DNA of 64,000 nucleotides from JADKAV01 sp041393775 (GTDB lineage Bacteria > Actinomycetota > Actinomycetes > S36-B12 > UBA10799). The notes beneath the pieces were generated by a model. It was not told the origin of the DNA, did not search any database, and worked only from the letters and a program-made list of their open reading frames with translations. The stretch lies in the NCBI GenBank assembly GCA_041393775.1, contig JAWKJM010000003.1, forward strand, positions 124,001 to 188,000, in the 5' to 3' direction. Of this stretch, positions 10,524 to 20,324 are shown piece by piece. The position numbers and the translations under genes are program-made. Position 1 is the stretch's first letter. Every line of letters begins with the position of its first letter.

Positions 10524-10931
10524 TCAGTCCCCACCCTCGATGAACGAGAGCAGCACCCGTCGATCGACGTTGTCCGCGTTGGGATCGACCAGCACGACGC
10601 TCTGCCAGGTACCGAGCGCGAGTCGTCCGCCGAGTACCGGCACCGTGAGGCTCGGGGCCACGAACACCGGCACGACGTGATCGCGGCCGTGTCCCGTGCT
10701 CCCGTGGCGATGCCGGTAGATGTCTGCGGTCGGGAGCAGTCGTTCCAATGCGTCTGCGAGGTCCGGTTCGCTGCCCGCGCCGGTCTCGATCATGGCGAGC
10801 CCGGCCGTGGCGTGCGGGACGAACACATTGAGCAGCCCGTCGCCCAGGCCATCGACGAAGGCCTCGGCCTCCCGCGTCAGGTCGGTGACGAGGCGATCCC
10901 CCGTGCGGACATTCAGCGTGTGTGCGCGCAT
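10524..10931 (-). CDS. yjbQ: YjbQ/UPF0047 family protein
   Basis: A 135-residue protein of the YjbQ fold. The conserved segments are VFVPHATAGLAMIETG, YRHRHGSTGHGRDHVVPVFVAPSLTVPVLGGRLALGTWQ and VVLVDPNADNVDRRVLLSFIEG, with the clustered His residues that bind a metal or phosphate. Some family members show weak thiamine-phosphate synthase activity, but the cell role is unsettled. It lies in a run of four same-strand genes with tiny gaps or overlaps; its ATG overlaps the stop of the upstream lipoprotein gene by one base. Confidence 0.92.
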   Translation of the reverse strand: MRAHTLNVRTGDRLVTDLTREAEAFVDGLGDGLLNVFVPHATAGLAMIETGAGSEPDLADALERLLPTADIYRHRHGSTGHGRDHVVPVFVAPSLTVPVLGGRLALGTWQSVVLVDPNADNVDRRVLLSFIEGGD

Positions 10932-11593
10932 CAGCCCACCGTCACATCGGTGACGCGGCCATCCACCACTGTCGCGTTGAGCCGGTCCGGCTGGTAGTCC
11001 ATGGTCACCGGCTTGCTCTCACCGTCCACCGAGACGACTCGGAATCCGTAGCCCGCTGCCTCTGCCCTCGCACGCGCCTTCGCCACCGTCCTACCGATCA
11101 ACGTCGCACCGAACACCGCCGCGGAGCCCTCGAGGCCGTACCGCAGCACGACCGTGTCGCCCGTGCGAAGGAAGAGCTGCTCGCCGTCGGTGTCGAAGCC
11201 GTCCACCAGGCCCAGCGCCTGGAAGTACTGCGACTCGGCGGCCATCAGGTCGGGGTCTTCACTGCCCATCTCGGTCTGGGTGATCGGCCCCAGTTCCAGC
11301 GCACCGTCATCGTCTGCGGTGAACGGTCCCGAGTACGTGTTCACCGGCGCGCGGCCGGAGACCGTGCCGTCCTCGCCGAACCGCAGCGTCACGTTCCTGC
11401 CCGCCAACCGCACATCCGGCGTGTTCGGCCCGACGAGTATCCAGTCGCTGCCCGGGGCCAGCCCCTGTGGTGGGGCCCCGGTGGCCGACGTCGTCGGAAT
11501 CCCGCTGGTGGGGGACTGTGACCTAGTCGTGTCACCTGCGCTGCAACCGGTCATGACCACGGTCGCCAGCACGCCGACAACAATCCTCTTCAC
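10931..11593 (-). CDS. Lipoprotein with META and I78-inhibitor-like domains
   Basis: A 220-residue predicted lipoprotein. The signal segment VKRIVVGVLATVVMTGC ends in a lipobox-like Cys, followed by a Ser/Thr/Pro linker. Residues about 50-145 resemble the META/HslJ domain (SDWILVGPNTPDVRLAGRNVTLRFGEDGTVSG). The last 60 residues, with GYGFRVVSVDGESKPVTMDYQPDRLNATVVDGRVTDV, look like the peptidase inhibitor I78 fold (the DYQPDRLN segment). The pairing of the two domains is unusual. GTG at 11593 is chosen because it starts the signal peptide. It is the first gene of the yjbQ operon and is divergent from the large DUF11 gene. Confidence 0.75.
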   Translation of the reverse strand: MKRIVVGVLATVVMTGCSAGDTTRSQSPTSGIPTTSATGAPPQGLAPGSDWILVGPNTPDVRLAGRNVTLRFGEDGTVSGRAPVNTYSGPFTADDDGALELGPITQTEMGSEDPDLMAAESQYFQALGLVDGFDTDGEQLFLRTGDTVVLRYGLEGSAAVFGATLIGRTVAKARARAEAAGYGFRVVSVDGESKPVTMDYQPDRLNATVVDGRVTDVTVG

Positions 11594-11727
11594 GGTGCGA
11601 ATGTACCCCTGCCCGGCAAGGTCTGGGGCCGGCGGTTTCACCGCGCAGCACGTCGTGGGTTTCCGCTACAGTCTGCGCTGACTCCGCGGAGCAGAGCTTG
11701 CGGACAAGGGGACACAGAGGAATGCAT

Positions 11728-14700
11728 ATGCGTGCTGCACTGAGAATGTCTACGCTCCTGGCTGCCATCCTCATGGCGATCGGACTGGGCTCAGCAGCCT
11801 CGCCCGCCGCGGCTGATGCCAGCGTGACGCTGGACAAGAAGGCACCCGCGTCGGTGCTACTCGGTGACAACATCCCCTATGAACTGACCGCCAAGAACGT
11901 CAGCGGGGCGGCGGTGTACAACGTCAGCTTCTCCGACGTGCTGCCACTGGGCATGGTCTACGCGGGCTCGGTGTCCCCGGACATCGGTGCGCCCACCATC
12001 ACGACCCGTGGTGACGGCCGTCAGGTGCTCGTGTGGAGCAACGCAACCGATCTGCAGTCCAACGCGTCGTTCACGATCACGTTCGAGGCCAAATGGCCGG
12101 ATGGCGCCATCCCCACCAGCATCAGCGAGAGCGACACGGACAACGCGAACGTCGCGACCCAGACGGACCCACGGTACGTCCCCAAGTTCGATGCCGACGG
12201 CAACCCGATCACCTCCGCACCGGACGGCACCGTGAACACCGCCTCGGACAGCGCCACCACCACCCGCGCCCCCTTCGTCATCGAGAAGTCCGAACCGAGC
12301 CCCGAGGGTGAACTGCTGCGCGGGGTTCACGATCACCGGACCACCTACACACTCACTGTGCGTAACAACAAGGTGGTTCCCAGTGAGGCAATCACCGTCT
12401 TCGACTACATCCCGGCCGGGCTGGAGTTCCTCGGCTGCGGAGACGAGGACAACACGACACCCGACACCCGCGTCGAGTACCCAGGCCCGCCGCCATCGCC
12501 GCGCCTCGGCGTGCCGGCACTGTCCCCCAGCCCCTGCCCGACCCCCGACTCCGTCGAGACGGTGGTCGACCCGTCCGGCATCACCGGGATCGGGGACCTG
12601 ACCGGCGTGTGGACGCGAGTCGGATGGAACGTGGGAGATCTCGCCCCGGGAGCGACCGCGCAGATCAAGTACATCGTCGGCATCCCACTGCAGGAGAACA
12701 CCAACGCCTGGAACCCGGGACCCGCGCCCGACCCGGCATCCGGCCAGCAGGGCTCGAACCTGGACAACAACAACGGCGCCTCGACTCGGGAGGGAACCCC
12801 CGAGACGACGCTCACGAACCACGCCGCCGCCTCCGGCAACTTCACCGGCTCCCCACCCGGGCCCTACGTGGACTCCACCACCGAGTCGGTCCAGGTCGAG
12901 GACCTGCGGATGCGCAAGTCGGTGTCCCCCGAGGACTTCGTCCCCGGCAACATAGCGACGTTCAGGCTCACGCTCGACGCCAGCGAATACGTGAACGGGT
13001 CCGACATCGTGGTCACTGACGCGCTGCCGGACGGCTACTGTCCGCTCGGCCCGGCGAACTACGCCGGCGGCGACCCCGCATGTGACCCGGTCGGTGGGCA
13101 AGCCCCGAGCACCCCCTACGACGACGTGACCTGGAACGCCGGAACCAGTACGTACGACATCGCCTTCGACTCGGTGGATGTCGATGCCAACGACACCTTC
13201 ACGATCACGTTCCCGGCCCGCATGCTCAACACGTACCGCGCTACGGGACTTCCCACGGTCGGCGGCGACAGTTTCGCCAACACCGTGAGCCTCGAGGGCA
13301 CCACAACGCCCATCCCGGGCACCTCGGAGAGTGGATCGGTCACAGTGGGCGACACCTCCCGCGCGGAGCAGGGGAGCGCCCTGCCCTCGATCGACAAGCA
13401 GATGCAGCCGCGCGCGGTCCCGCAGGACTGCTCCGCTCTGGGCCTGTACGAGGACCCCGCCGCCATCCCCGCGGCGGACCGGACGTTCCGCAAGGGCGAC
13501 CGGATCTGCTTCAAACTCCGGGTCGACTTCCCGAACATCTCCACACGCAAGCCCGTCGTGGGCGACTTCTTGCCGATCGGCACCGAGTACATCGCCGGCA
13601 CTGCGACCTTGACGCCGAACAACACCGCTCCCGTCGACAGTTCGTCGCTGCCAACGACCGGGCCGCTGGTGTGGAATCTCGGCACCGGCGCCGCCCCGGA
13701 ACTGTACGTGGACCCCGATGCGGTGTTCGAGGTCTACTTCGCCGTCCGGGTCCTGGAGCCGGCCACGGGCCCACAGCCGGAGTTGACCGGCAACCTCATG
13801 AAGATGGCCACGGCCAACACGGCCGGGGAGGCCCAGTCCTACCGCGACCAGGCCGACTACGAACTGGCGCCGCCGCCGGATCTGAGTATCAGGAAGGGGG
13901 TGCGCGAGACCACAGCTCCCGCTGGCTCGTGGAACCCGCCACAGGACAACAAACCCGTTCAGCAGGGGTCGACCGCCACCTTCCAGATCGACATCAAGAA
14001 CACCTCGCAGTCGGCAGCCATCGACGCCTTGGTACGTGGTGTCCAGACATGGGACGTACTGCCGCCAGGAATCCCCTGCACCAGCATCTCGAACTACCAG
14101 TACATCAAGCCCGGGACGTCTACTCCGGCCCCGTTGAGCAGTTACGTCACCTGTGTCGCTCCACCGGTCAACGGGCAGAACCTTTCGAGTTACATCAAGT
14201 GGACGTTCCCCTCACCGGACGCTGCCGACGACTACTCGATCCCGCCGGGCGACACCCTGTCCGTGCTGTACGACATGCAGCTCCCCGCCCAGATCGGCGT
14301 GAACCAGCAGTTCGTCAACACCGGGTACGTGCGCAGCTTCGAGGTCCTCAGCAATGAGGACGAGATCATCACGTACTACCCGAAGAACAACATCGACGAG
14401 ACCATCACGCCGGAGCAGGAGGACGCTCCGGAACTGAAAGACCCGTCGAACGTCTTCACCCGCAACGCGTCGGCGGGCAAGAGCGCTACGACATCGGTGA
14501 CTGAGGACAACAACAACTTCACCAGTCAGGCCACGATCGGCGAGACGATCACCTACACCTACACAGGCACTGTCCCAGCGGGCACCACCGCGTTCGACGC
14601 CGAGTTGTACGACACCCTGCCCGCGGGCATCGAGTTGGTGTCGATCGACGACTGGGGACGTGATGGCTTCGTTAACAAGCCCAACGGTTTCACGTTCGAC

Positions 14701-17700
14701 ACCAACGTGGCGACGAACCCGACGGGCAAGTTGGAGTTCCCCCCGATGTACGAGAACAGCACGACCGCGGACCAGGTCTTCTCGGTGAAGGTCACCGCCA
14801 AGGTCCTTCCGAGCGCGGCCGCCTGCGCGACGGACCCGTGTCTGGTCCCGCCCGCACCGGCCACGATCGTGAACAAGACCAACACGGCCACGTTCCGCAC
14901 CAAGGGGACACCCACGGGGGACTACATCACGAGGACCCAGACCAAGCGGATCGACATCGTGCAGCCGAACCCGTCGGTCACCAAGTCGGCCAGCCCCACG
15001 CAGATGCTCACGGCAGACACGGAGATCACGTACACCGTGGCACTGGGCAACCCGTCCGACCGTCCACCCATGCACGACTCCGTGCTGGTCGACTGTCTCC
15101 CGAGCCCCTTCGTCGTCACGTCTATCGTTTCGCCGGCCAGCGGGGTCACCTTCGGCGCCGGCGTTGGAGGTTGCTCCGGCGACGGCGTGCAGTGGGACGT
15201 CGGGACGCTGGCCGCGGGCGGAACGCCGGAACTGGTCTACACCGCCAAGGCGAACGGTCCGCTGGCCGCGGGTGCTCAGTACGCCAACACCGCCACACTC
15301 ACCGGCACGAGCCTGCAAGGCACGGTGACCGGTGAGCGCGCCTACAAGACCGCCGACAGCGCGACCATCACGGCCCCGACACTGTTCCTCGGCAAGACGT
15401 CGACACCCGAGAACGTGACCATCGGCGAGACCTATACCTCGGAGATCGCGACTGAACTGCGTGCCGATGTGGACTACTACAGCGCGGCGATCATCGACAT
15501 TCTGCCGGCCGGGGTGTCGCCGACGTCGGTCGCCACTGTCTCCGTGACGTGCACCTACCTGGTGGGCGGGGCCGACTGCGACCCGGCGCTGCCGGCCATC
15601 GAGTTGACCCCGGACGGCCAGAAGATCGGGTGGTCGTTCGGCGACATCGCTGATGACCCCAAGGAGCGCGTGGTCACGATCACCTACACGGCACGGGTAT
15701 CCGACGTCGTCGGTAACACCAGCGGCGACGCGCTGACCAACTCGGCGCAGCCGCACTGGAGTGACATCCCTGTCACCTCACCCCCGACCACGATCGGCGG
15801 CTTCGAAGGACTGCCGAAGTCGCTGACCCCGGTCTCCGACACCGTCGAGATCGTCGAACCGAAGCTGTCCATCGAGAAGCAGGTGGACACGCAGGACGAG
15901 ATCACCGCGGCTCCCGGGGACGTCTTCACCTACTCGGTGAAGGTGTCCAACTGGGATGACACGTACGCCAGCACGGCGTACGACGTGACGGTGGTGGACA
16001 CGATCCCCGCCGGGATCACCGTCGTGGGCACCCCGTCCGACGGCGGCGTGCTGGCCGGCAACACGATCACGTGGACGCTGGACTCCCTGGCCAAGGGCGC
16101 GGAGAAGACGCTCACGTACGACGGGCGGCTCTCCCCGCCCGGGAGCTTGTCGCAGACGAACACCGTCACCATCGAGGAGTACTTCAGCCTGCCCGCGGAT
16201 CCGGGCAACCCGGACATCCGCGAGTACAACGGTCCGGACGCCGACGCGAAGGTCAACCCGGTCCTGCCGGCACTGACCATCACCAAGACCGCGACCGACG
16301 GGCCGCTGGCGTACATCGACGAGCCGTACACGTGGACCATGGAGGTCTCGAACGACTCGAAGGCGACAGCGTTCGCCTTCGGCGTGAAGGACACCATGCC
16401 CACGAACTGGGAGTACGTGACGGACAGCGCAGTGGTCACCGTGGCCGGCGGCACGCCGACCCAGATCAACCCGACGGTCAGCGGGCTCGACCTCACCTGG
16501 GCCGATCTCGGTGACCTGAAGGAAGGCGAGAAGGCCTCGGTGCAGTACCAGGCCAAGCCGACGTCGGCCGTCACGACCGATCCCGGCGTCGGTCTCGGGA
16601 TCGATCACGTCAACACTGCGGCGACCGACTGGACCGACGGTCCGCCGGCGCAGGGCTGGGCCTCCCACGACAGCGAGCCGGCCACCGCGAAGACCCAGAT
16701 CGCCTCCGCGGACCTGAGGCTCGAGAAGACGCACGAGACCGCCTACCCGGCCGAGTGGAACGTCGGACCGGACGAGGTCGTCCCCGGCACCGAGTTCGAC
16801 TGGAAGATCAAGGTCACGAACAACGGCGAGGACGGCAGTATGGGTCCGTTCGTCGTCGAGGACACGCTGCCTGCGGGCACGGAGTACAAGAGCTACTCCG
16901 GCACCGACTGGACGTGTGCCGCGGTGGACCAGGACCTCACCTGCACCAACCCCGGACCCGGCCTGGCCAAGGACGAGTCCCTGCCCATCCTGACGATCAC
17001 CGTCAAGGTCGACCCGGCGGCGACCGAGGTGCTGGAGAACGTGGCCACGGTCACCGGCAAGACCTACGACCCGGACCTGGACAACAACACCGACCGGGAC
17101 CCGGTCACACCGAAGCCGCTCGCGGACCTGGCGATCGAGAAGAGCCGGACCCAGCCTTACGTAGTCGGCAACCAGGTGACCTACACGCTGGCGGTGACCA
17201 ACCTCGGGCCATCGGTGTCGGTGGCGGACATCACGGTGCACGACCAGTTGCCGGCCGGCCTGTCCATCGCGTCGATCGACGCCGGTGCGTGGCAGTGCCA
17301 GCCGACCAGTGGCGAGACGGCGACGCTGACCTGCGTGCTTTCGCAGGACCTCGCGCCCAACGAGCAGGCCCCGCTGATCAACGTCACTGTTGACGTCTTG
17401 GAGAGCCCCGGCGACGAGGCGGTCAACACCGCCGAGGTGACCGGAACCACGAAGGACCCGAACCCGGACAACAACACCGACACCGTGAAGGATCCGGTGG
17501 TCAGCGATGTGCAACTCGACATCGCGAAGAAGACCACCGGCGCGAACCCGGTGACCGCCGGGACCGCCACCGAGTTCACCATCACCGTGTCCAACCTCGG
17601 CCCGGCGAAGGCGAAGAACGTCGTCGTGGTCGATGAACTGGAGGCCGGACTGAAGGCGACTTCGGCGACCGGTCCGGGTTGGACATGCGACGTGGGCAGC

Positions 17701-18552
17701 GGAACGACGGTGACCTGCACGCGGGCCAACTTCCCGCTGTCGGCCTCACCGTCGGACATCGTGATCACGGCCGACGTCGACAAGTCGGTGCCCGGTAGTA
17801 CCAGGCTGAAGAACGTTGCGACCGTCACCACGACCTCGCCACAGCCGGGTGGTAACCCCCCGCCCGCGACGTCGACGGTGGACGTGGTCGCGAAGGCCGA
17901 CCTCGCGGTCTTCAAGACCCACACGGGTGGGCCGTGGACGATCGGCAAGACGGGGACCTGGAACATCCGCGCCGTGAACAACGGGCCCTCCGACAACCCG
18001 GGACCGATCACCGTGGTGGACACGTTGCCCAAGGGCAATGAGTACCTGTCCGCGGCCGGTTCTGGCTGGACCTGCACTGCCAGCGGCCGCACGGTCACCT
18101 GTGTGTACGCCGCCGGACTGCTCGTCGGACAGTCGAGCGAGTTCTCGATCCGGGTCAGCGTCGTCAATGGCGCGGCGCCCTCGGTCGTTAACCCGGCCGA
18201 GGTGACCTCGCCGATCCCCGACACAGATCCGTCGAACAACACCGCCATCGATGAGGTGCGGGTGAAGCGGCAGAAGCAGACAGCCGCAAAACTGCCGCCG
18301 AAACCAAGGGTGTTCCCTGCGCGCGAGACCGACCAGGGACGGAAGATCAAGACCAAGGTGCACTGCCGAACCCTCAAGAGTTCAGCGGCCGGTGAGGTCA
18401 GCTACTGCAAGATCACCCGCAAGAAGAACGGGACCGTGAAGGTCAAGGTCGTCGGCAACCGGGCCATGAAGGTGACCGTCGTCCAGTACGCGAAGGGTAC
18501 GAAGAACTACCGGCCCTTCAAGCGGGTGAAGACGTACATCGTGCGGCCCTGA
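11728..18552 (+). CDS. Giant secreted DUF11-repeat surface protein
   Basis: A 2,274-residue exported protein. The signal peptide (LLAAILMAIGLGSAASPAAADA) is followed by repeated DUF11/isopeptide-like beta-sandwich modules. I count 14 copies of the D-x-(L/I)-P-x-G module signature, for example FSDVLPLG, VFDYIPAG, VVDTIPAG, VEDTLPAG and VVDTLPKG, and several DNNTD-type module ends. There is no LPxTG or membrane anchor; the last 90 residues form a Lys/Arg-rich domain with two Cys. ATG 11728 is preferred to ATG 11722 because GAGGA sits six bases before it. The gene stands alone. A role in the cell envelope, adhesion or matrix is inferred from the architecture. Confidence 0.9.
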   Translation: MRAALRMSTLLAAILMAIGLGSAASPAAADASVTLDKKAPASVLLGDNIPYELTAKNVSGAAVYNVSFSDVLPLGMVYAGSVSPDIGAPTITTRGDGRQVLVWSNATDLQSNASFTITFEAKWPDGAIPTSISESDTDNANVATQTDPRYVPKFDADGNPITSAPDGTVNTASDSATTTRAPFVIEKSEPSPEGELLRGVHDHRTTYTLTVRNNKVVPSEAITVFDYIPAGLEFLGCGDEDNTTPDTRVEYPGPPPSPRLGVPALSPSPCPTPDSVETVVDPSGITGIGDLTGVWTRVGWNVGDLAPGATAQIKYIVGIPLQENTNAWNPGPAPDPASGQQGSNLDNNNGASTREGTPETTLTNHAAASGNFTGSPPGPYVDSTTESVQVEDLRMRKSVSPEDFVPGNIATFRLTLDASEYVNGSDIVVTDALPDGYCPLGPANYAGGDPACDPVGGQAPSTPYDDVTWNAGTSTYDIAFDSVDVDANDTFTITFPARMLNTYRATGLPTVGGDSFANTVSLEGTTTPIPGTSESGSVTVGDTSRAEQGSALPSIDKQMQPRAVPQDCSALGLYEDPAAIPAADRTFRKGDRICFKLRVDFPNISTRKPVVGDFLPIGTEYIAGTATLTPNNTAPVDSSSLPTTGPLVWNLGTGAAPELYVDPDAVFEVYFAVRVLEPATGPQPELTGNLMKMATANTAGEAQSYRDQADYELAPPPDLSIRKGVRETTAPAGSWNPPQDNKPVQQGSTATFQIDIKNTSQSAAIDALVRGVQTWDVLPPGIPCTSISNYQYIKPGTSTPAPLSSYVTCVAPPVNGQNLSSYIKWTFPSPDAADDYSIPPGDTLSVLYDMQLPAQIGVNQQFVNTGYVRSFEVLSNEDEIITYYPKNNIDETITPEQEDAPELKDPSNVFTRNASAGKSATTSVTEDNNNFTSQATIGETITYTYTGTVPAGTTAFDAELYDTLPAGIELVSIDDWGRDGFVNKPNGFTFDTNVATNPTGKLEFPPMYENSTTADQVFSVKVTAKVLPSAAACATDPCLVPPAPATIVNKTNTATFRTKGTPTGDYITRTQTKRIDIVQPNPSVTKSASPTQMLTADTEITYTVALGNPSDRPPMHDSVLVDCLPSPFVVTSIVSPASGVTFGAGVGGCSGDGVQWDVGTLAAGGTPELVYTAKANGPLAAGAQYANTATLTGTSLQGTVTGERAYKTADSATITAPTLFLGKTSTPENVTIGETYTSEIATELRADVDYYSAAIIDILPAGVSPTSVATVSVTCTYLVGGADCDPALPAIELTPDGQKIGWSFGDIADDPKERVVTITYTARVSDVVGNTSGDALTNSAQPHWSDIPVTSPPTTIGGFEGLPKSLTPVSDTVEIVEPKLSIEKQVDTQDEITAAPGDVFTYSVKVSNWDDTYASTAYDVTVVDTIPAGITVVGTPSDGGVLAGNTITWTLDSLAKGAEKTLTYDGRLSPPGSLSQTNTVTIEEYFSLPADPGNPDIREYNGPDADAKVNPVLPALTITKTATDGPLAYIDEPYTWTMEVSNDSKATAFAFGVKDTMPTNWEYVTDSAVVTVAGGTPTQINPTVSGLDLTWADLGDLKEGEKASVQYQAKPTSAVTTDPGVGLGIDHVNTAATDWTDGPPAQGWASHDSEPATAKTQIASADLRLEKTHETAYPAEWNVGPDEVVPGTEFDWKIKVTNNGEDGSMGPFVVEDTLPAGTEYKSYSGTDWTCAAVDQDLTCTNPGPGLAKDESLPILTITVKVDPAATEVLENVATVTGKTYDPDLDNNTDRDPVTPKPLADLAIEKSRTQPYVVGNQVTYTLAVTNLGPSVSVADITVHDQLPAGLSIASIDAGAWQCQPTSGETATLTCVLSQDLAPNEQAPLINVTVDVLESPGDEAVNTAEVTGTTKDPNPDNNTDTVKDPVVSDVQLDIAKKTTGANPVTAGTATEFTITVSNLGPAKAKNVVVVDELEAGLKATSATGPGWTCDVGSGTTVTCTRANFPLSASPSDIVITADVDKSVPGSTRLKNVATVTTTSPQPGGNPPPATSTVDVVAKADLAVFKTHTGGPWTIGKTGTWNIRAVNNGPSDNPGPITVVDTLPKGNEYLSAAGSGWTCTASGRTVTCVYAAGLLVGQSSEFSIRVSVVNGAAPSVVNPAEVTSPIPDTDPSNNTAIDEVRVKRQKQTAAKLPPKPRVFPARETDQGRKIKTKVHCRTLKSSAAGEVSYCKITRKKNGTVKVKVVGNRAMKVTVVQYAKGTKNYRPFKRVKTYIVRP

Positions 18553-19157
18553 CCAGCCGCTGCAGTGGGTGGGCGGTCCGGGGGTTCGTGCGCCTGGTGT
18601 GAGAGCCGAAGGCTCGACCCTCGCAAACCGGCGGGGACCCGCCGTCGAAGGTGACGAACCCGGCCTGGCGTTCCGATGCCGGAGCACACCTGAGCGAAGG
18701 GGTCGACTCTCTCAGCGAAATCAGTGCTCGAGAGCGGCGGTCTACACCCACCCTCGCGGACGGACCGTCCGGCAGATCCGCCAGCTCGACGATCTCTGCT
18801 CGCTGCGTCCAGCCTGCTGGCGCGGGTCGGGCCGGCAGGGCCGTTTCGTGGTGGATTCGGGGTCGAGCGTGATGCCGGCCGAGCGGGGGCCTTGTCCAAG
18901 ACTGGCTCATATACCCGGTGGAGGCCGCGAGGTTAGAAATGGCTCGTGTACTCGGGTAGCGGCAGAAGTGGCCCGCGAGGTTAGAGATCGTGCACGAGGT
19001 TAGAGAACGCACGTGTGGCTTCTCTAACGTCGTGCACGTTCTCTAACGCGAGCGATTTCGCCCGGCATTTCCCCGCCTGAACGCCGCGGCCGACCACGGC
19101 CATGGACCACTAACGCGAGCGATTTCCGCCCGGCGTCTGCGACGACGCCCACAACAC
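18553..19157. other. Convergent intergenic region with family A palindrome
   Basis: This 605-base gap lies between two genes that converge. The left 350 bases show no coding pattern in any frame that I would defend. The right part contains a GTTAG-box palindrome (annotated separately) embedded in conserved flanks that recur near 28.1, 40.1 and 55.9 kb, such as GGCTCGTGTACTCGG on one side and GCGAGCGATTTC on the other. Confidence 0.6.
18980..19047. repeat. Palindrome family A, copy 1 (GTTAG boxes, 19-nt phase)
   Basis: Two direct 28-base arms face each other across the 12-nt loop CGCACGTGTGGC. Boxes GTTAGAGA(T/A) start at 18980 and 18999, and inverted TTCTCTAAC boxes start at 19020 and 19039; both steps are 19 nt. 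The arms have two mismatches. A looser half-box (GTTAGAAAT) lies at 18932. Confidence 0.85.
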
Positions 19158-20237
19158 CTAGAACAGCGTCCTGAGTTCCTCCGCGCTGTAGCCGTCGAGC
19201 CCCACCGTCGCCAGCGTGCGTGCCTGCTCGGCGGCGTAGTCGCGGCCCATGATGACCGAACTGACCTGCAACACGGCATCCATGGTGGGAGTCGGGACGC
19301 CCAGCCGACGGGCCAGGTCGATGAGGAAGACCAGCCCGTATCCGGCATCCTCGTTGAGGTAGCGGTAGTCCAGTTGCGGTTGGGCCCTGATCCCTTTGAA
19401 GCCGGGCGCCTGCGAGTAGCCGGTGCTGTAGTTGTTCTCCGCCTGGTAACCCTGCGCGATCCCGAGTTCCGGGTCGCGGATCACCTCGACCCCCAGCGCC
19501 GCAGCGATCGCCAGCCGGTCGTCGTCCACCGCCTCGATCAGCCGCCCGACCGCGGGCGTCACACCCTGTTCGTAGAAGAGGAAGTCACCGCCCGTGCGTT
19601 CGATCAGCGCGGCATTGCACAGTGTCACGGCCGGGTGGATGACGGGGTTCGCGTTCTGCAGGGTGGTCTGCCAGACGCTGGTCGCGGCCTCGATCTCGGC
19701 ATGCACCGAGTGCAGCATCTCGTAGACCTGCGCAGTGAAACGCCGGGGAAGCGCTGCGACGAAGTAGCCGCCCTTGAGCCGGTTGTACACCGTGATGCGA
19801 GCCGGGCCGGTCACCCGCACCGCGTACGGAAGGGTCGAGGTCTCCGCGACGATCACCGAGTCGTCGTCGATGTCCACGCCGAGGCCCTGCTTGAACACGA
19901 CAGCACCCGCACATGAACTCGGGCAGACCACGAAGACCTGACCCGGGTGGGTGTGCGGCGCGCACGCCTGCCCGAACGGCAAGGTGCTGTAGGCCGGACC
20001 CACCGCGAAGACCAACTCGGCGCCGGGGACGACCCGGCTGATGTCGTGCCCGGCGTAAGCGACCGGCTGGAAGCCCTCCAGTTCCCCGTCGGAGGTGATG
20101 CCGCCGTTAGCGGCGATATCGGCGATGGTGTCGGGGAAGCTCTCAAAATCGAACATCGACACTTCATGGCCGGCCTGCGCCCACTCGAACCCGATCGCGC
20201 AGGCACCATTGCCCGAACCCAGCACTGCAACCTTCAT
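19158..20237 (-). CDS. Opine/octopine-dehydrogenase-family NAD(P) enzyme
   Basis: A 359-residue two-domain dehydrogenase. The N-terminal Rossmann domain begins KVAVLGSGNGACAIGFEWAQAGHEV, and the C-terminal helical domain contains NANPVIHPAVTLCNAALIERTG, matching the octopine/nopaline dehydrogenase domain in which His and Asn/Asp act on the imine. Family members reductively condense an amino acid with a keto acid, or act on related substrates; the substrate here is unknown. ATG 20237 is chosen for its GGAGG site. It is monocistronic and convergent with the DUF11 gene. Confidence 0.82.
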   Translation of the reverse strand: MKVAVLGSGNGACAIGFEWAQAGHEVSMFDFESFPDTIADIAANGGITSDGELEGFQPVAYAGHDISRVVPGAELVFAVGPAYSTLPFGQACAPHTHPGQVFVVCPSSCAGAVVFKQGLGVDIDDDSVIVAETSTLPYAVRVTGPARITVYNRLKGGYFVAALPRRFTAQVYEMLHSVHAEIEAATSVWQTTLQNANPVIHPAVTLCNAALIERTGGDFLFYEQGVTPAVGRLIEAVDDDRLAIAAALGVEVIRDPELGIAQGYQAENNYSTGYSQAPGFKGIRAQPQLDYRYLNEDAGYGLVFLIDLARRLGVPTPTMDAVLQVSSVIMGRDYAAEQARTLATVGLDGYSAEELRTLF

Positions 20238-20324
20238 CTGCTGCCTCCTCGTCGCCTGCACCGACCCTACGGCGAATCGCTGCGGGGAGTAACCTCGGCG
20301 AGGATCCGGCGTGCGCGAGCACCC

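Noticed and set aside
15778..17514. Long minus-strand frames opposite the DUF11 gene
   Set aside because: They follow the repeat structure of the real gene and have no recognisable motif.
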